From: Ignavibacteriota bacterium
Lineage (GTDB): Bacteria > Bacteroidota > Ignavibacteria > UBA10030
Assembly: GCA_003170475.1 (NCBI GenBank)
Contig: PMZI01000069.1
Location: forward strand, 1 to 58,619
DNA length: 58,619 nucleotides
Reading direction: 5' to 3'
Below are positions 36,331 through 43,958 of the stretch, piece by piece. The notes below the pieces were generated by a model. That model saw only the letters and a list, made by a program, of their open reading frames with translations, was not told the DNA's origin and did not search any database. Position 1 is the stretch's first letter; each line of letters begins with the position of its first letter. The position numbers and the translations under genes are program-made.

Positions 36331-37186
36331 TAACGCGAACCAAAAGAACGCCGACAGCGAACCCGAGTCCGAAAAGAAGAGTAAGAAGTCGGATAAGTCC
36401 GTTCTGAGTAAGTTCTACGGTCTTTATAATACGCTGACCGGGGTTGCTGGCGTCTTGGCCGTTGTTGCTGGCGTCTTTATTCATGGTATCCTCGCTACAA
36501 TCTTTCTCGTCATTGGTGTGATTCTTTTCCTATTCGCAGTCCATGTCGAACTTGATGAACACGTCGAAAAGCCAACTTGGTTTGTAACTCCACTCATTGG
36601 ACTGGTCTTGTTATTCGGTTATCTCTTCCAGCCTAAGAACGAAACCATTGTAGCACCACAAAATTCACCAATGAGAATAGTGCCAAACCTTCCAACCAAA
36701 GATTCCCCGATAAATAGACATGACTCCATCCCTTCAGTCGAACGAAGACAACCCGAGAGAATCGCAAAGGCTTATCCCGGCTTTAAGAGCTTAGATGTCA
36801 CCATGCCGCTCTCAGAAGGAAAAGAATTTCATGTCGAAATCATGATATACAATTTTGGAGACGCAGCCGCACTCGATTTCAAGTGTGATGTTCATTTGGC
36901 AATCCTATCAAGAGCAGAACTGAAAGATGTTGTTCCTAAGAAATACCGCTTTGTAAGCGCTCCCGTGGACCTCCTACCAAAACAATCAATCGCCGCGGGT
37001 GTCGGATACCCCCCAAGCAGAGTAACACCCGAGCTACTCAGGGCGGTATCCAACGAAGAATACTCCATCGTCCTGTGGTGTGTCATGGAATACAAGGATG
37101 AAGCTGGAAGACTATGCAGACCAAAACCCATCATCCGCCGATATTTTAGCGTATTGAACAACTTTACGTTTCCTCCAGAGCCATAG
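36308..37186 (+). CDS. Passenger membrane protein of the insertion element, unknown function
   Basis: 292 aa, no family recognised. Residues 1-35 are hydrophilic and highly charged, with many Asn, Ser, Lys and Glu. Three membrane helices follow (about 41-57, 60-79 and 91-107: TGVAGVLAVVAGVFIHGILA, FLVIGVILFLFAV, FVTPLIGLVLLFGYLF). A soluble domain of about 180 residues contains EFHVEIMIYNFGDAAALDFKC, which suggests a beta-sandwich, then a Cys-containing end. It starts 23 bp inside the transposase gene, so it is translated from the same mRNA. It is not needed for transposition by known mechanisms. It could be a cargo gene offering an advantage, or a regulator. Base composition is more AT-rich than in the host genes. 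Confidence 0.8.
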   Translation: MNNSSDHNNANQKNADSEPESEKKSKKSDKSVLSKFYGLYNTLTGVAGVLAVVAGVFIHGILATIFLVIGVILFLFAVHVELDEHVEKPTWFVTPLIGLVLLFGYLFQPKNETIVAPQNSPMRIVPNLPTKDSPINRHDSIPSVERRQPERIAKAYPGFKSLDVTMPLSEGKEFHVEIMIYNFGDAAALDFKCDVHLAILSRAELKDVVPKKYRFVSAPVDLLPKQSIAAGVGYPPSRVTPELLRAVSNEEYSIVLWCVMEYKDEAGRLCRPKPIIRRYFSVLNNFTFPPEP

Positions 37187-37216
37187 CAATGCGATGCCCA
37201 GAATGCGGAGATTGAA

Positions 37217-37339
37217 ATGAAGAAGATCAAACCCATTGCCACCATAACGACCAAGCGCGAGAAACCCCCAAAACTCGAAATGAGCTTCCAAGAGGCAATG
37301 CTCCGGATCGTCCGCGTGCCACCACCACTGAAGAAGTGA
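37217..37339 (+). CDS. 40-residue ORF in the insertion element
   Basis: 40 aa, very basic, preceded by GCGGAG at 6 nt from the ATG, one of the better ribosome binding sites in the window. The sequence starts MKKIKPIATITTKREKPPK, continues with an amphipathic helix (MSFQEAMLRIV) and ends RVPPPLKK. It begins 30 bp after the stop of the passenger gene and ends 43 bp before the right inverted repeat. No family is assigned. It may be a small accessory protein of the element, a toxin-like or antitoxin-like peptide, or non-functional. Confidence 0.55.
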   Translation: MKKIKPIATITTKREKPPKLEMSFQEAMLRIVRVPPPLKK

Positions 37340-37382
37340 CCTAAAAACGTCTTAGTGAAATTCATGCCTTTAGCCTTCGTTT

Positions 37383-37409
37383 CATGGGTGGGTCAAGTAA
37401 GTAGTCCCG
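37383..37409 (-). repeat. Right terminal inverted repeat
   Basis: 27 bp; its complement starts CGGGACTACT and matches the left end at 20 of 27 positions, including the terminal CGG and the internal TACTTGAC core. Confidence 0.9.
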
Positions 37410-37417
37410 AAAATAGT
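37410..37417 (+). repeat. Right copy of 8-bp target-site duplication
   Basis: AAAATAGT, identical to 35343-35350. Removing the element and one copy restores a continuous short radC-lipoprotein intergenic region. Confidence 0.9.
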
Positions 37418-37435
37418 TAACACCTAGGGTTTTTC

Positions 37436-37464
37436 TTGACTTTTGCGGCTGTAATCTGTATCAT
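37436..37464 (+). promoter_or_regulatory. Promoter of the small-lipoprotein/LysM operon
   Basis: -35 TTGACT (37436-37441), 17 bp, -10 TATCAT (37459-37464). It lies 18 bp beyond the insertion element, so expression of the two downstream genes should survive the insertion. Confidence 0.7.
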
Positions 37465-37523
37465 TCTAAGGATTGTGATTGCTGAATGCCAGACGTTGCA
37501 TTGAAACCATAGGAGAGGTTCTC

Positions 37524-37784
37524 ATGAAGAAATCATTTGCTGGTCTATTTGTTGCAGGTGCGTTGCTCGCTATGATGGCAACCGGCTGCGCGAGTAAACC
37601 CAGTGCCGCGGAACTCAAGCAGCTGGAGGACCTGAAGGCTGAGGTATCGTCATTACAGCGCGAGATCGCGGCAAAGGAGTCGGAGAAGGCTGCTCTGATG
37701 CAAGCTATCGCCGACAAAGCGGCACAACTCGCCCAATGCGAGAAAGAAAAAGCGCTGGTTCAAGAGCGTTTGAAAGGCATGTAG
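37524..37784 (+). CDS. Small coiled-coil lipoprotein (Lpp-like layout)
   Basis: 86 aa. AGGAGAGG 5 nt before the ATG. A lipoprotein signal peptide ends in MATGC, giving Cys22 as the lipidated residue. The mature part is one continuous coiled coil (LKQLEDLKAEVSSLQREIAAKESEKAALMQAIADKAAQL), ending in LKGM. In layout it recalls Braun lipoprotein or Pal-associated small lipoproteins, but there is no C-terminal lysine for peptidoglycan attachment. It is co-transcribed with the LysM gene 29 bp downstream. Confidence 0.88.
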   Translation: MKKSFAGLFVAGALLAMMATGCASKPSAAELKQLEDLKAEVSSLQREIAAKESEKAALMQAIADKAAQLAQCEKEKALVQERLKGM

Positions 37785-37813
37785 TCTAAGGCCCAATACC
37801 AAGGAGAATGACA

Positions 37814-38578
37814 ATGAAAGTTCTGAATCGTGTAATCCTCGTGGCGGCCTTAGCGCTGTATGTTTCTTCCTATGCCGCCGCACAGGAGATGACCAAAGAA
37901 GAGTGGCAGAAGCAGATGACGGAGCTGACTGCGACTCGCAATGATTTGAAAGCAAAGCTGACCGCCCTGCAGACTGGAATCGACAAGCTGAAGCAAGAAG
38001 ATGCCGACAAAGCAGCAGCGCTCAAGAAATGCAATGATGACATCATGGCGCTCGTTGGGGCCGACGCAGCTTCGGAGCGCGCGTTTGCAGCCAAACTGGA
38101 TGAGATCGACGCGAAGATCAATGAGCTTTCCCGGCTCTCAAACCAGGATCTCTGGGCTCGCAAGGGTGAAGTCGATGGTGTTCAGAAGGCTCTGGACGAA
38201 GTGAAGAAGAACAAGATGAGTGTTCTGCCGAAGTACTACGATCGTATCAAGGAAGAGCAGAACAGGATCGATGCACTTCGCAAGACACTCGAATCCGCTC
38301 AGATGCAGATGACCTATACGGTCGGCACGTGGGCGAAGGATCGTGATTGCCTCTGGAATATTGCGAAGAAGCCGAAGATCTATGACAATGCATTCCTGTG
38401 GCCAAAGATCTGGCAGGGCAACAAGGACAAGATCAAGAATCCGGATGTGATCAAGAAGGGACAAGTACTGACTATTCCTCCGAAGGCAGATTTGTCGAAG
38501 GAAGAAAAATCAGCTGCACGATCATACTGGAACAAAAAGAGCGCTGCAGCGGAACCTACCGCCCCAGCGAAGAAGTAA
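37814..38578 (+). CDS. Secreted coiled-coil protein with C-terminal LysM-like domain
   Basis: 254 aa from the ATG 7 nt after AAGGAG; an ATG two codons earlier is too close to that site. Signal peptide MKVLNRVILVAALALYVSSYAAAQ. Residues 25-165 are a Lys/Glu/Leu coiled coil. Residues about 168-230 form a LysM-like module: YTVGTWAKDRDCLWNIAKKPKIYDNAFLWPKIWQGNKDKI and KKGQVLTIP. LysM domains bind peptidoglycan, so the protein probably links the cell wall to a partner such as the lipoprotein encoded upstream. A terminator follows. Confidence 0.88.
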   Translation: MKVLNRVILVAALALYVSSYAAAQEMTKEEWQKQMTELTATRNDLKAKLTALQTGIDKLKQEDADKAAALKKCNDDIMALVGADAASERAFAAKLDEIDAKINELSRLSNQDLWARKGEVDGVQKALDEVKKNKMSVLPKYYDRIKEEQNRIDALRKTLESAQMQMTYTVGTWAKDRDCLWNIAKKPKIYDNAFLWPKIWQGNKDKIKNPDVIKKGQVLTIPPKADLSKEEKSAARSYWNKKSAAAEPTAPAKK

Positions 38579-38632
38579 TAGGGAGATCTTACTCCGAAGA
38601 TTGTTGATCATCCAAGAGTATATCTATCGACA

Positions 38633-38677
38633 CGCCCTCACCGCACGCTGTGCGGCTGTGAGGGCGTTTCGTTTTTT
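38633..38677 (+). terminator. Intrinsic terminator after the LysM gene
   Basis: Stem CGCCCTCA-CCGCAC (38633-38646) pairs with GTGCGG and TGAGGGCG (to 38666), with a 3-nt bulge on the right arm and a GCT loop. TTTCGTTTTTT follows. Confidence 0.93.
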
Positions 38678-38707
38678 CTGAAGCGTGTGACGAAGGAGGC
38701 GTGACCA

Positions 38708-39727
38708 TTGGCTGAACGGAAAGTCCTACTGGCAGGTGTCGATGCTGTACAGTTGCTCGGATTCAATGATGCAAATCTTCAAATCATTGAGGATCGATTT
38801 GGTGCGACGATCACGGTGCGAGGAGATCTGCTCACCGTTCGCGGTTCGGAAAATGATACACGAAAGATTGAGAAGGTCTTCAAAGAACTTATCTACATTC
38901 TTAACAAAAACGGGAATCTCGCCCCGAATGACGTCGACACGGTCATCGATCTGGTGACGGTCAACGGTTCATCGCCGGAGACAACGGGGGAAGTCGCGAC
39001 GGAAGACTCCGACTACGCGATCCTCTACACCAAGGTCGGCATCATCAAGCCCCGAACTCCCGGGCAGAAGAATTACGTTCAGCAAATTCGTCGCAATGAT
39101 ATCGTCTTTGGGATCGGACCCGCCGGTACCGGAAAAACATATCTGGCAGTTGCGATGGCCGTTGCTGCGCTGAAGAACCGGGACGTCACCAAAGTCGTTC
39201 TCGCCCGCCCGGCTGTCGAGGCAGGGGAGAATCTTGGATTTCTTCCGGGCGACCTGCAGGACAAGGTCGATCCCTATCTTCGACCTCTGTATGATGCGCT
39301 CGATGACATGCTTTCCGCCGAAAAGATGAAGAGCTACATGGAGAAGCGCATCATCGAAATAGTTCCGTTGGCCTACATGCGAGGCCGGACTCTCCACAAT
39401 GCTTTTGTCATCCTCGACGAGGCTCAAAATGCCACTGCGATGCAAATGAAGATGTTCCTGACTCGATTGGGGGCTCACTCCAGGGCAGTTGTTACAGGGG
39501 ACGTCACGCAAATAGACCTGCCGAGTTCGACCGTTTCAGGATTGGTGCAGATTCAGGAAATTCTGAAGTCGATCCAAGGCGTGGGATTTGCCTACTTTGA
39601 TCGGAACGATGTGGTTCGTCACAGGCTGGTGAAAGATATTATTGACGCGTATGACAGGTTCAAGGCGGGAAGCAACGGCGGAACAAAGAGTGCAGAGCCA
39701 GCGTCTCTTCCGAGAACTCCCAAATAG
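38708..39727 (+). CDS. phoH: PhoH-family ATPase (YbeZ-like)
   Basis: 339 aa. It starts at TTG with AAGGAGG 8 nt upstream; no ATG fits. An N-terminal KH-like nucleic-acid-binding part (about 10-80) precedes the PhoH ATPase: Walker A GPAGTGKT (137-144), Walker B FVILDEAQNAT, and TGDVTQIDLP. YbeZ/PhoH proteins act with the YbeY endoribonuclease in rRNA maturation; ybeY is not in the window. Its stop is 3 bp from that of the convergent mazG, leaving no room for separate terminators. Confidence 0.94.
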   Translation: MAERKVLLAGVDAVQLLGFNDANLQIIEDRFGATITVRGDLLTVRGSENDTRKIEKVFKELIYILNKNGNLAPNDVDTVIDLVTVNGSSPETTGEVATEDSDYAILYTKVGIIKPRTPGQKNYVQQIRRNDIVFGIGPAGTGKTYLAVAMAVAALKNRDVTKVVLARPAVEAGENLGFLPGDLQDKVDPYLRPLYDALDDMLSAEKMKSYMEKRIIEIVPLAYMRGRTLHNAFVILDEAQNATAMQMKMFLTRLGAHSRAVVTGDVTQIDLPSSTVSGLVQIQEILKSIQGVGFAYFDRNDVVRHRLVKDIIDAYDRFKAGSNGGTKSAEPASLPRTPK

Positions 39728-39730
39728 CCG

Positions 39731-40528
39731 TCAGCGCGATTTCGGCTTCTTCTCCAGCTTCTTTCCCTCATTCCAAATGGCATCCATTTCCTCGAGCGTC
39801 GAGTGCTCGAGTTTCTTCCCTCGTTTGCGGATCTCGTCTTCGATGTTCTGAAATCGCTTCGAGAACTTTCGCGTCGATGCGTTCAATGCACTTTCAGGAT
39901 TGACCTTGAGGAACCGCGCATAGTTGACAAGGGCGAACAGCAGATCGCCGAATTCCTCCTCCAGGTGGTCGTGTGAATGTTTGGCTTCCGCTTCATGAAG
40001 TTCATCAATTTCTTCGACAACCTTTTCCCAAACATCCGCCTTCCGTTTCCAATCGAATCCGACCTTCGATGCCTTTTCCTGCAGTCTGTGCGCCCGGAGG
40101 AGCGAAGGCATTTTCTTGGGGACGCCATCCATCAATGAAGTTCGACCTTCCGTCAGTTTAATTTTCTCCCAATTGTTTTTGACATCGTCTGAGGATTTGA
40201 CCTTGGTGTCGCCAAAAACGTGAGGATGACGGCGAATGAGTTTTGCGCTCGATGCTGAGACAACGTCGTTGATCGTAAACGCCTTCTCTTCCTCGGCCAT
40301 CACGGAATGGAGCACGACGTGGAGGAGCAAGTCTCCGAGCTCCATTTTCAGTTCCTCAAGATCGCTCTGGTCAATGGCCTCGACAACTTCATAGGCCTCC
40401 TCGATGAGGCTGTGGCGGATTGACTGATGGGTTTGTTCCCGGTCCCACGGACATTCCTTCCGAAGTCTTCGAACCACGGCGACATATTCGGAAATGAGGG
40501 TTTCGATACTTTTGTTCGCTTTCTTCAA
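39731..40528 (-). CDS. mazG: Nucleoside triphosphate pyrophosphohydrolase MazG
   Basis: 265 aa. It hydrolyses (d)NTPs to NMP and PPi. Two MazG units are present: LRKECPWDREQTHQSIRHSLIEEAYEVVEAI with MELGDLLLHVVLHS, and VVEEIDELHEAE with EEEFGDLLFALVNYAR; both keep the EExxE and ExxD metal ligands. The start is TTG with AAGGAG 6 nt upstream; no ATG is available. Promoter at 40552-40580. Confidence 0.95.
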   Translation of the reverse strand: MKKANKSIETLISEYVAVVRRLRKECPWDREQTHQSIRHSLIEEAYEVVEAIDQSDLEELKMELGDLLLHVVLHSVMAEEEKAFTINDVVSASSAKLIRRHPHVFGDTKVKSSDDVKNNWEKIKLTEGRTSLMDGVPKKMPSLLRAHRLQEKASKVGFDWKRKADVWEKVVEEIDELHEAEAKHSHDHLEEEFGDLLFALVNYARFLKVNPESALNASTRKFSKRFQNIEDEIRKRGKKLEHSTLEEMDAIWNEGKKLEKKPKSR

Positions 40529-40551
40529 TGGCTTCTCCTTCTTGGCGTTGA

Positions 40552-40580
40552 ATCATAAGGAAAAGGGGGAGGATAATCAA
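40552..40580 (-). promoter_or_regulatory. Predicted mazG promoter
   Basis: Minus strand: -35 TTGATT (40575-40580), 17 bp, -10 TATGAT (40552-40557). Leader of about 17 nt to the TTG start. Confidence 0.65.
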
Positions 40581-40917
40581 CGTTCGTTGAGTTCGGATGC
40601 TTGGGCGGATCAAGTCGAATTGGGGGGCGGCTCCCTGATCTGATTGGAGAGAAAAGAGCCGTTGTTTTTTTGGCGCTTTCTGCTTATCTTTTTTAGCGGA
40701 TTCGGGGCTGTAGTCCCAGAGTTGCCTACGCCTGCCTGCGTCCCGAAGGACACTTTGGCACATAGGAGCGCAGTGAGCGGCTGCATCTTCGAGGATCTCC
40801 TGCTCCTGTCCCGATGTCTGGGATCCCGCCTCTTCTGAATGATTGTTGTGGCGGGAAAAGCAGAACCGTCGAAGAGGGGACTCAGTTTGGGCCCAGGGTG
40901 TTATCTTACTTATACTT
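40581..40917 (+). other. Non-coding stretch before tRNA-Ala with a promoter; possible small RNA
   Basis: No credible ORF. A plus-strand promoter is visible: -35 TTGTTT (40662-40667), 17 bp, -10 TATCTT (40685-40690). The 220 nt that follow can form several hairpins, such as CCCAGA with TCTGGG enclosing most of 40715-40822, and AGGAGC with GCTCCT. They could be a leader of the tRNA/SRP RNA transcript or a separate structured RNA. No named RNA family is assigned. Confidence 0.35.
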
Positions 40918-40991
40918 GGGGCTGTAGCTCAGTTTGGGAGAGCGCTTCGTTCGCAACGAAGAGGTCGTCGGTTCGATCCCGATCAGCTCCA
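40918..40991 (+). tRNA. tRNA-Ala (anticodon CGC)
   Basis: 74 nt with a complete cloverleaf. The acceptor GGGGCTG pairs with CAGCTCC (one G-U). D stem GCTC/GAGC, anticodon stem CTTCG/CGAAG around the loop TTCGCAA (anticodon CGC), T arm GTCGG-TTCGATC-CCGAT. The 3-prime CCA is not encoded. It reads GCG alanine codons. Confidence 0.95.
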
Positions 40992-40995
40992 CGAG

Positions 40996-41097
40996 CTAGT
41001 GAATTGGTGAATGGTTAATTAGTTAAATGGAGACAATGATCCACGTGAATCAGGTTTCCAATTAACCAATTACCTACTCACTAATTAACCAGAACTT
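40996..41097. repeat. Large imperfect inverted repeat between tRNA-Ala and SRP RNA
   Basis: GGTTAATTAGT (41013-41023) pairs with ACTAATTAACC (41080-41090), and the region is centred on CACGTG (41042-41047) inside the near-palindrome GATCCACGTGAATC. Many short variants of AATTGGT and GGTTAATT recur. It is AT-rich, unlike its surroundings, and is non-coding. Confidence 0.7.
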
Positions 41098-41138
41098 TAC
41101 AAATTCGGAGCATCTCGTTTGTCTTTTCTTCGAGTCTT

Positions 41139-41240
41139 GAGGTCAAGTCCTGTGCAACAAGGCGTTGCTCAACCCCGCCAGGTCCGGAAGGAAGCAACGG
41201 TCGGCAAAGAGTTTTGTGTGACACAGGGGTGCTTGACCTC
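41139..41240 (+). ncRNA. ffs: Signal recognition particle RNA, small bacterial type (4.5S)
   Basis: About 102 nt. The SRP54/Ffh-binding tip CCAGGTCCGGAAGGAAGCA (41178 onward) contains the conserved GGAA loop with its symmetric and asymmetric internal loops. The ends close by GAGGTCAAG (41139-41147) with CTTGACCTC (41232-41240), and TTTATATTTG follows. There is no Alu domain, as in most Gram-negatives. Confidence 0.96.
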
Positions 41241-41646
41241 TTTATATTTGTTGCGGTCGGTGGAACCGATTGCTTCAGAACGTACAGCCCGCCTCGTTGG
41301 CTTTTCGCCTCCATCCGAAGGGTGAATAGAAACCAGGCCCCATAATCCATGGTACTTATTTCATTCCAACTACTCACTTTCATCGTCACCACTAGTCTTG
41401 CACTTGTGTGGACAATGCCCCGTCGCGCTCTCTGGGCGGACAGGGTGGCCTCGCCGTATGTTTCCAACCGGCGGGCCGGCCCGACTACATCCTTTCGGGC
41501 TCAACGATATGGTCGATCTGGACGGTTGCATACACAGTTTTTTCCCTGCGGCTGTTCGCCGCGCCAAATGGGGCTTCGTCCATCATCGTCTGTTGCGTTG
41601 CATTTCGTCTCTATCGAGTGGGGTCTGAGGTGGTCAGAGCTCCTTT
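41241..41646. other. 406-bp stretch between SRP RNA and RNase G, no supported gene
   Basis: Three overlapping frames of 76-118 codons cross this stretch, but none has a ribosome binding site or a recognised domain. One pair of frames gives a hydrophobic helix and, after a frame change, a glycine-rich SLGGQGGLA segment with a second hydrophobic stretch, faintly like SecG (see findings). No terminator-like hairpin other than the end of the SRP RNA is clear. Confidence 0.4.
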
Positions 41647-43287
41647 ATGAAAAAAGAAATTGTTATCAACTCCACGGCGAACGAACACCGTATCGCCATT
41701 CTTGAAGACGGCAAGCTTGCCGAGCTTTTTGTTGAAACCCCGGGTAAAGAACGAATGGTTGGGGATATTTACTTTGGCAAAATTGCCAAAGTCATGCCCG
41801 GCATTCGCGCTGCGTTCATCGATATTGGCCTCCAGCAAGACGCCTTTCTCCACTTCTCCGATGTAGGATCTTCGCTCTCCGAGTATAACGCGCTGTTCGA
41901 CGACGAGGATGACGACGAGGAGGAATCCCCAGCTTCGGAATCCGCGCCACCGGCTACGGAGGGCGGCGTTGTTGCCCCCCCTCAGACCGTAACTGCGCCT
42001 CATCAACATGAATCCAGAAGGGGAGGACCGCACAACGGAGGATCGGAGAGGTCTGCGAGGGATGTGAACCTCCAAAAAGGGCAGGAAATTATTGTCCAAA
42101 TCACCAAGGAGCCTGTCGGAAAAAAGGGCGTCCGGGTTACCTCCGAGATTTCCTTGCCCGGCCGCTTCCTCGTTCTGCTTCCCTTCGATGGAAAAGTCGG
42201 AGTGTCAAAGAAACTTACCGACTTTAAGGAGAAGCGCCGTCTGCGCAAGGTCGTCCGTTCCATTCTCCCGGCGGGATTCGGCGCAATTATCCGGACCGTG
42301 GCAGAAGGGAAGGAAGACAGCCTGATTCGCCAGGATCTTGAAGAACTGATCCGGGTCTGGTCAAACATACAGAAAGCGGTGAAGGCAGAGAAGCCGCCTG
42401 CCCTCGTATACAAGGATATGACCACCACATCCAGTGTCATTCGCGACTTGTTTGGAGATCGCGTGGAACGCGTTGCCGTTGACGACAGGAAACTCTTCAA
42501 AGAGATCAAGGCCTATGTGCAGTGGATGTCTCCTGATATGCTCGATCGTCTGGAGCACTATAAAGGAAAAGAGCCCATCTTCGACAAGTACGGTGTGGAA
42601 AAGGATATTCAGACGCTGATGAGCAAAAAGGTCTGGCTCAAGAGCGGAGGATATATCTTCCTTGAGAAAACCGAGGCGATGACGGTCATCGACGTCAACA
42701 GCGGACGTTACGCAGCAAAAAAAGAGCAGGAATTGAATTCCCTCAGGACGGATCTCGAGGCATCGCGCGAAATTACCCGCCAGCTTCGGCTCAGGGACAT
42801 CGGGGGAATCATCGTCATCGATTTCATCGATCTTGACGATGAGAAGAACAGGAAGAAAGTCTACGATGAAGTGAAGAAGGAACTCAAACGCGATCGCGCG
42901 AAAGCAACGGTCCTCCCCATGACGGAATTCGGACTGATGCAGATCACCCGCCAGCGTATTCGTCAGAATGTTCAGATGAGCTTCAGCGATGCGTGCCCCA
43001 CATGCGGTGGGACCGGAATGGTTCAATCGAAAACGACCACCTTGAATCAGATTGAACGCTGGATTAAGCGGTTCAAATCCGAATCGAGAGAATTTCGTCT
43101 ACAGCTGAAAGTCAACCCGAACACCGGGTCGTATCTCACTCAGGGTACCATCAGCAGGCTGACGAAAATCATGTTCAAGTTCTTCGTTAAAGTCAAAGTG
43201 GTGCCGGATCAGACCATGGCGATGGACGAGTTCCGGTTCATCTCGGTCAAACAGGATAAAGACATTACCGAACAATACCGGCTGTAA
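41647..43287 (+). CDS. rng: Ribonuclease G/E family endoribonuclease
   Basis: 546 aa. It cleaves AU-rich single-stranded RNA in rRNA processing and mRNA decay. An S1 domain (about 35-145) is split by an acidic and His/Pro-rich insertion (about 84-135, DDEDDDEEESPASE and following). The catalytic DNase I-like part has TVIDVNSGR and VIDFIDLDDEKN with the metal-binding aspartates. The zinc-link is CPTCGGTG. It has the short C-terminus of RNase G, without the long RNase E scaffold. No Shine-Dalgarno sequence is seen before the ATG. Confidence 0.96.
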   Translation: MKKEIVINSTANEHRIAILEDGKLAELFVETPGKERMVGDIYFGKIAKVMPGIRAAFIDIGLQQDAFLHFSDVGSSLSEYNALFDDEDDDEEESPASESAPPATEGGVVAPPQTVTAPHQHESRRGGPHNGGSERSARDVNLQKGQEIIVQITKEPVGKKGVRVTSEISLPGRFLVLLPFDGKVGVSKKLTDFKEKRRLRKVVRSILPAGFGAIIRTVAEGKEDSLIRQDLEELIRVWSNIQKAVKAEKPPALVYKDMTTTSSVIRDLFGDRVERVAVDDRKLFKEIKAYVQWMSPDMLDRLEHYKGKEPIFDKYGVEKDIQTLMSKKVWLKSGGYIFLEKTEAMTVIDVNSGRYAAKKEQELNSLRTDLEASREITRQLRLRDIGGIIVIDFIDLDDEKNRKKVYDEVKKELKRDRAKATVLPMTEFGLMQITRQRIRQNVQMSFSDACPTCGGTGMVQSKTTTLNQIERWIKRFKSESREFRLQLKVNPNTGSYLTQGTISRLTKIMFKFFVKVKVVPDQTMAMDEFRFISVKQDKDITEQYRL

Positions 43288-43308
43288 TTCTTTCGTGAGG
43301 GTGCTGCC

Positions 43309-43956
43309 ATGAAGTTCTTCATCGATACCGCGAACATCGCAGAAATCAAAGAAGCGGCGAGCATGGGAGTGCTCGACGGGGTTACGACCAATCCGAGCCT
43401 TGTCGCGAAAGAGGGCAAAGACTTCCGCAAGCTGCTTGAAGAAATATGCGCGATTGTGGACGGACCCATCAGCGCCGAGGTGATCTCCACGGACTTCGAC
43501 GGGATTATGAAAGAGGGCCGGGATCTCTCGAAGATCCACAGGAACATTGTCGTCAAAGTGCCCTTGATTAAAGAGGGACTCAAGGCGGTCAAGGCCCTGA
43601 AGTCTGAGGGAATTCGCACCAATGTCACTCTCTGCTTCTCACCGACGCAGGCATTGGTTGCGGCGAAAGCAGGGGCGTACTTTATCAGCCCCTTCATCGG
43701 ACGGCTCGATGATGTAAGCACCAACGGTATGGAACTTATCCGCCAGATCGTTACGATCTATCGGAACTACAAGTACGATACTCAGGTACTGGTTGCGAGC
43801 GTGCGGCACCCGCTGCATGTTGTGGAGGCGGCAATGATCGGTGCTGATGTCTGCACGATTCCGTTCAAAGTTATTGAACAACTCATCAAGCACCCACTCA
43901 CAGACATCGGACTCCAGAAGTTCCTGGAGGATTGGAACAAGAGCCAGAAGAAATAG
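43309..43956 (+). CDS. fsa: Transaldolase of the fructose-6-phosphate aldolase size class
   Basis: 215 aa, the short TalC/FSA type. The (beta/alpha)8 barrel keeps D6 in FIDTAN, TTNPSL, and the Schiff-base lysine K83 in VVKVPL. It acts either as transaldolase in the pentose-phosphate pathway or as fructose-6-phosphate aldolase; most bacterial members of this length annotated in pathways are transaldolases. GAGGGTG precedes the ATG. It lies 2 bp before gcvT. Confidence 0.93.
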   Translation: MKFFIDTANIAEIKEAASMGVLDGVTTNPSLVAKEGKDFRKLLEEICAIVDGPISAEVISTDFDGIMKEGRDLSKIHRNIVVKVPLIKEGLKAVKALKSEGIRTNVTLCFSPTQALVAAKAGAYFISPFIGRLDDVSTNGMELIRQIVTIYRNYKYDTQVLVASVRHPLHVVEAAMIGADVCTIPFKVIEQLIKHPLTDIGLQKFLEDWNKSQKK

Positions 43957-43958
43957 CC

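Larger units (their letters stand above)
35351..37409 (+). mobile_element. ISXO2/IS1595-type insertion element with passenger genes (2059 bp)
   Basis: The element is defined by an exact 8-bp direct repeat on both sides and terminal inverted repeats at 35351-35377 and 37383-37409 (20 of 27 positions agree). It carries a DDE transposase, an overlapping membrane-protein gene and a 40-residue ORF, all on the plus strand. Both ends and the transposase look intact, so it may be active or recently inserted. It landed between radC and a small lipoprotein gene without touching the promoter of the latter (37436-37464). The passenger part looks more AT-rich than the host genes. Confidence 0.93.

Noticed and set aside
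37190-37216. Start of a zinc-ribbon protein (MRCPECGD) after the passenger gene
   Set aside because: The frame stops after eight codons; it is more likely chance than a truncated gene.
40389-40763. 124-codon minus-strand frame before mazG
   Set aside because: Covers the mazG promoter and start in another frame; low-complexity composition.
40996-41097. CRISPR array or IS remnant between tRNA-Ala and ffs
   Set aside because: Repeats are short, irregular and inverted, with no regular repeat-spacer pattern and no transposase fragment.
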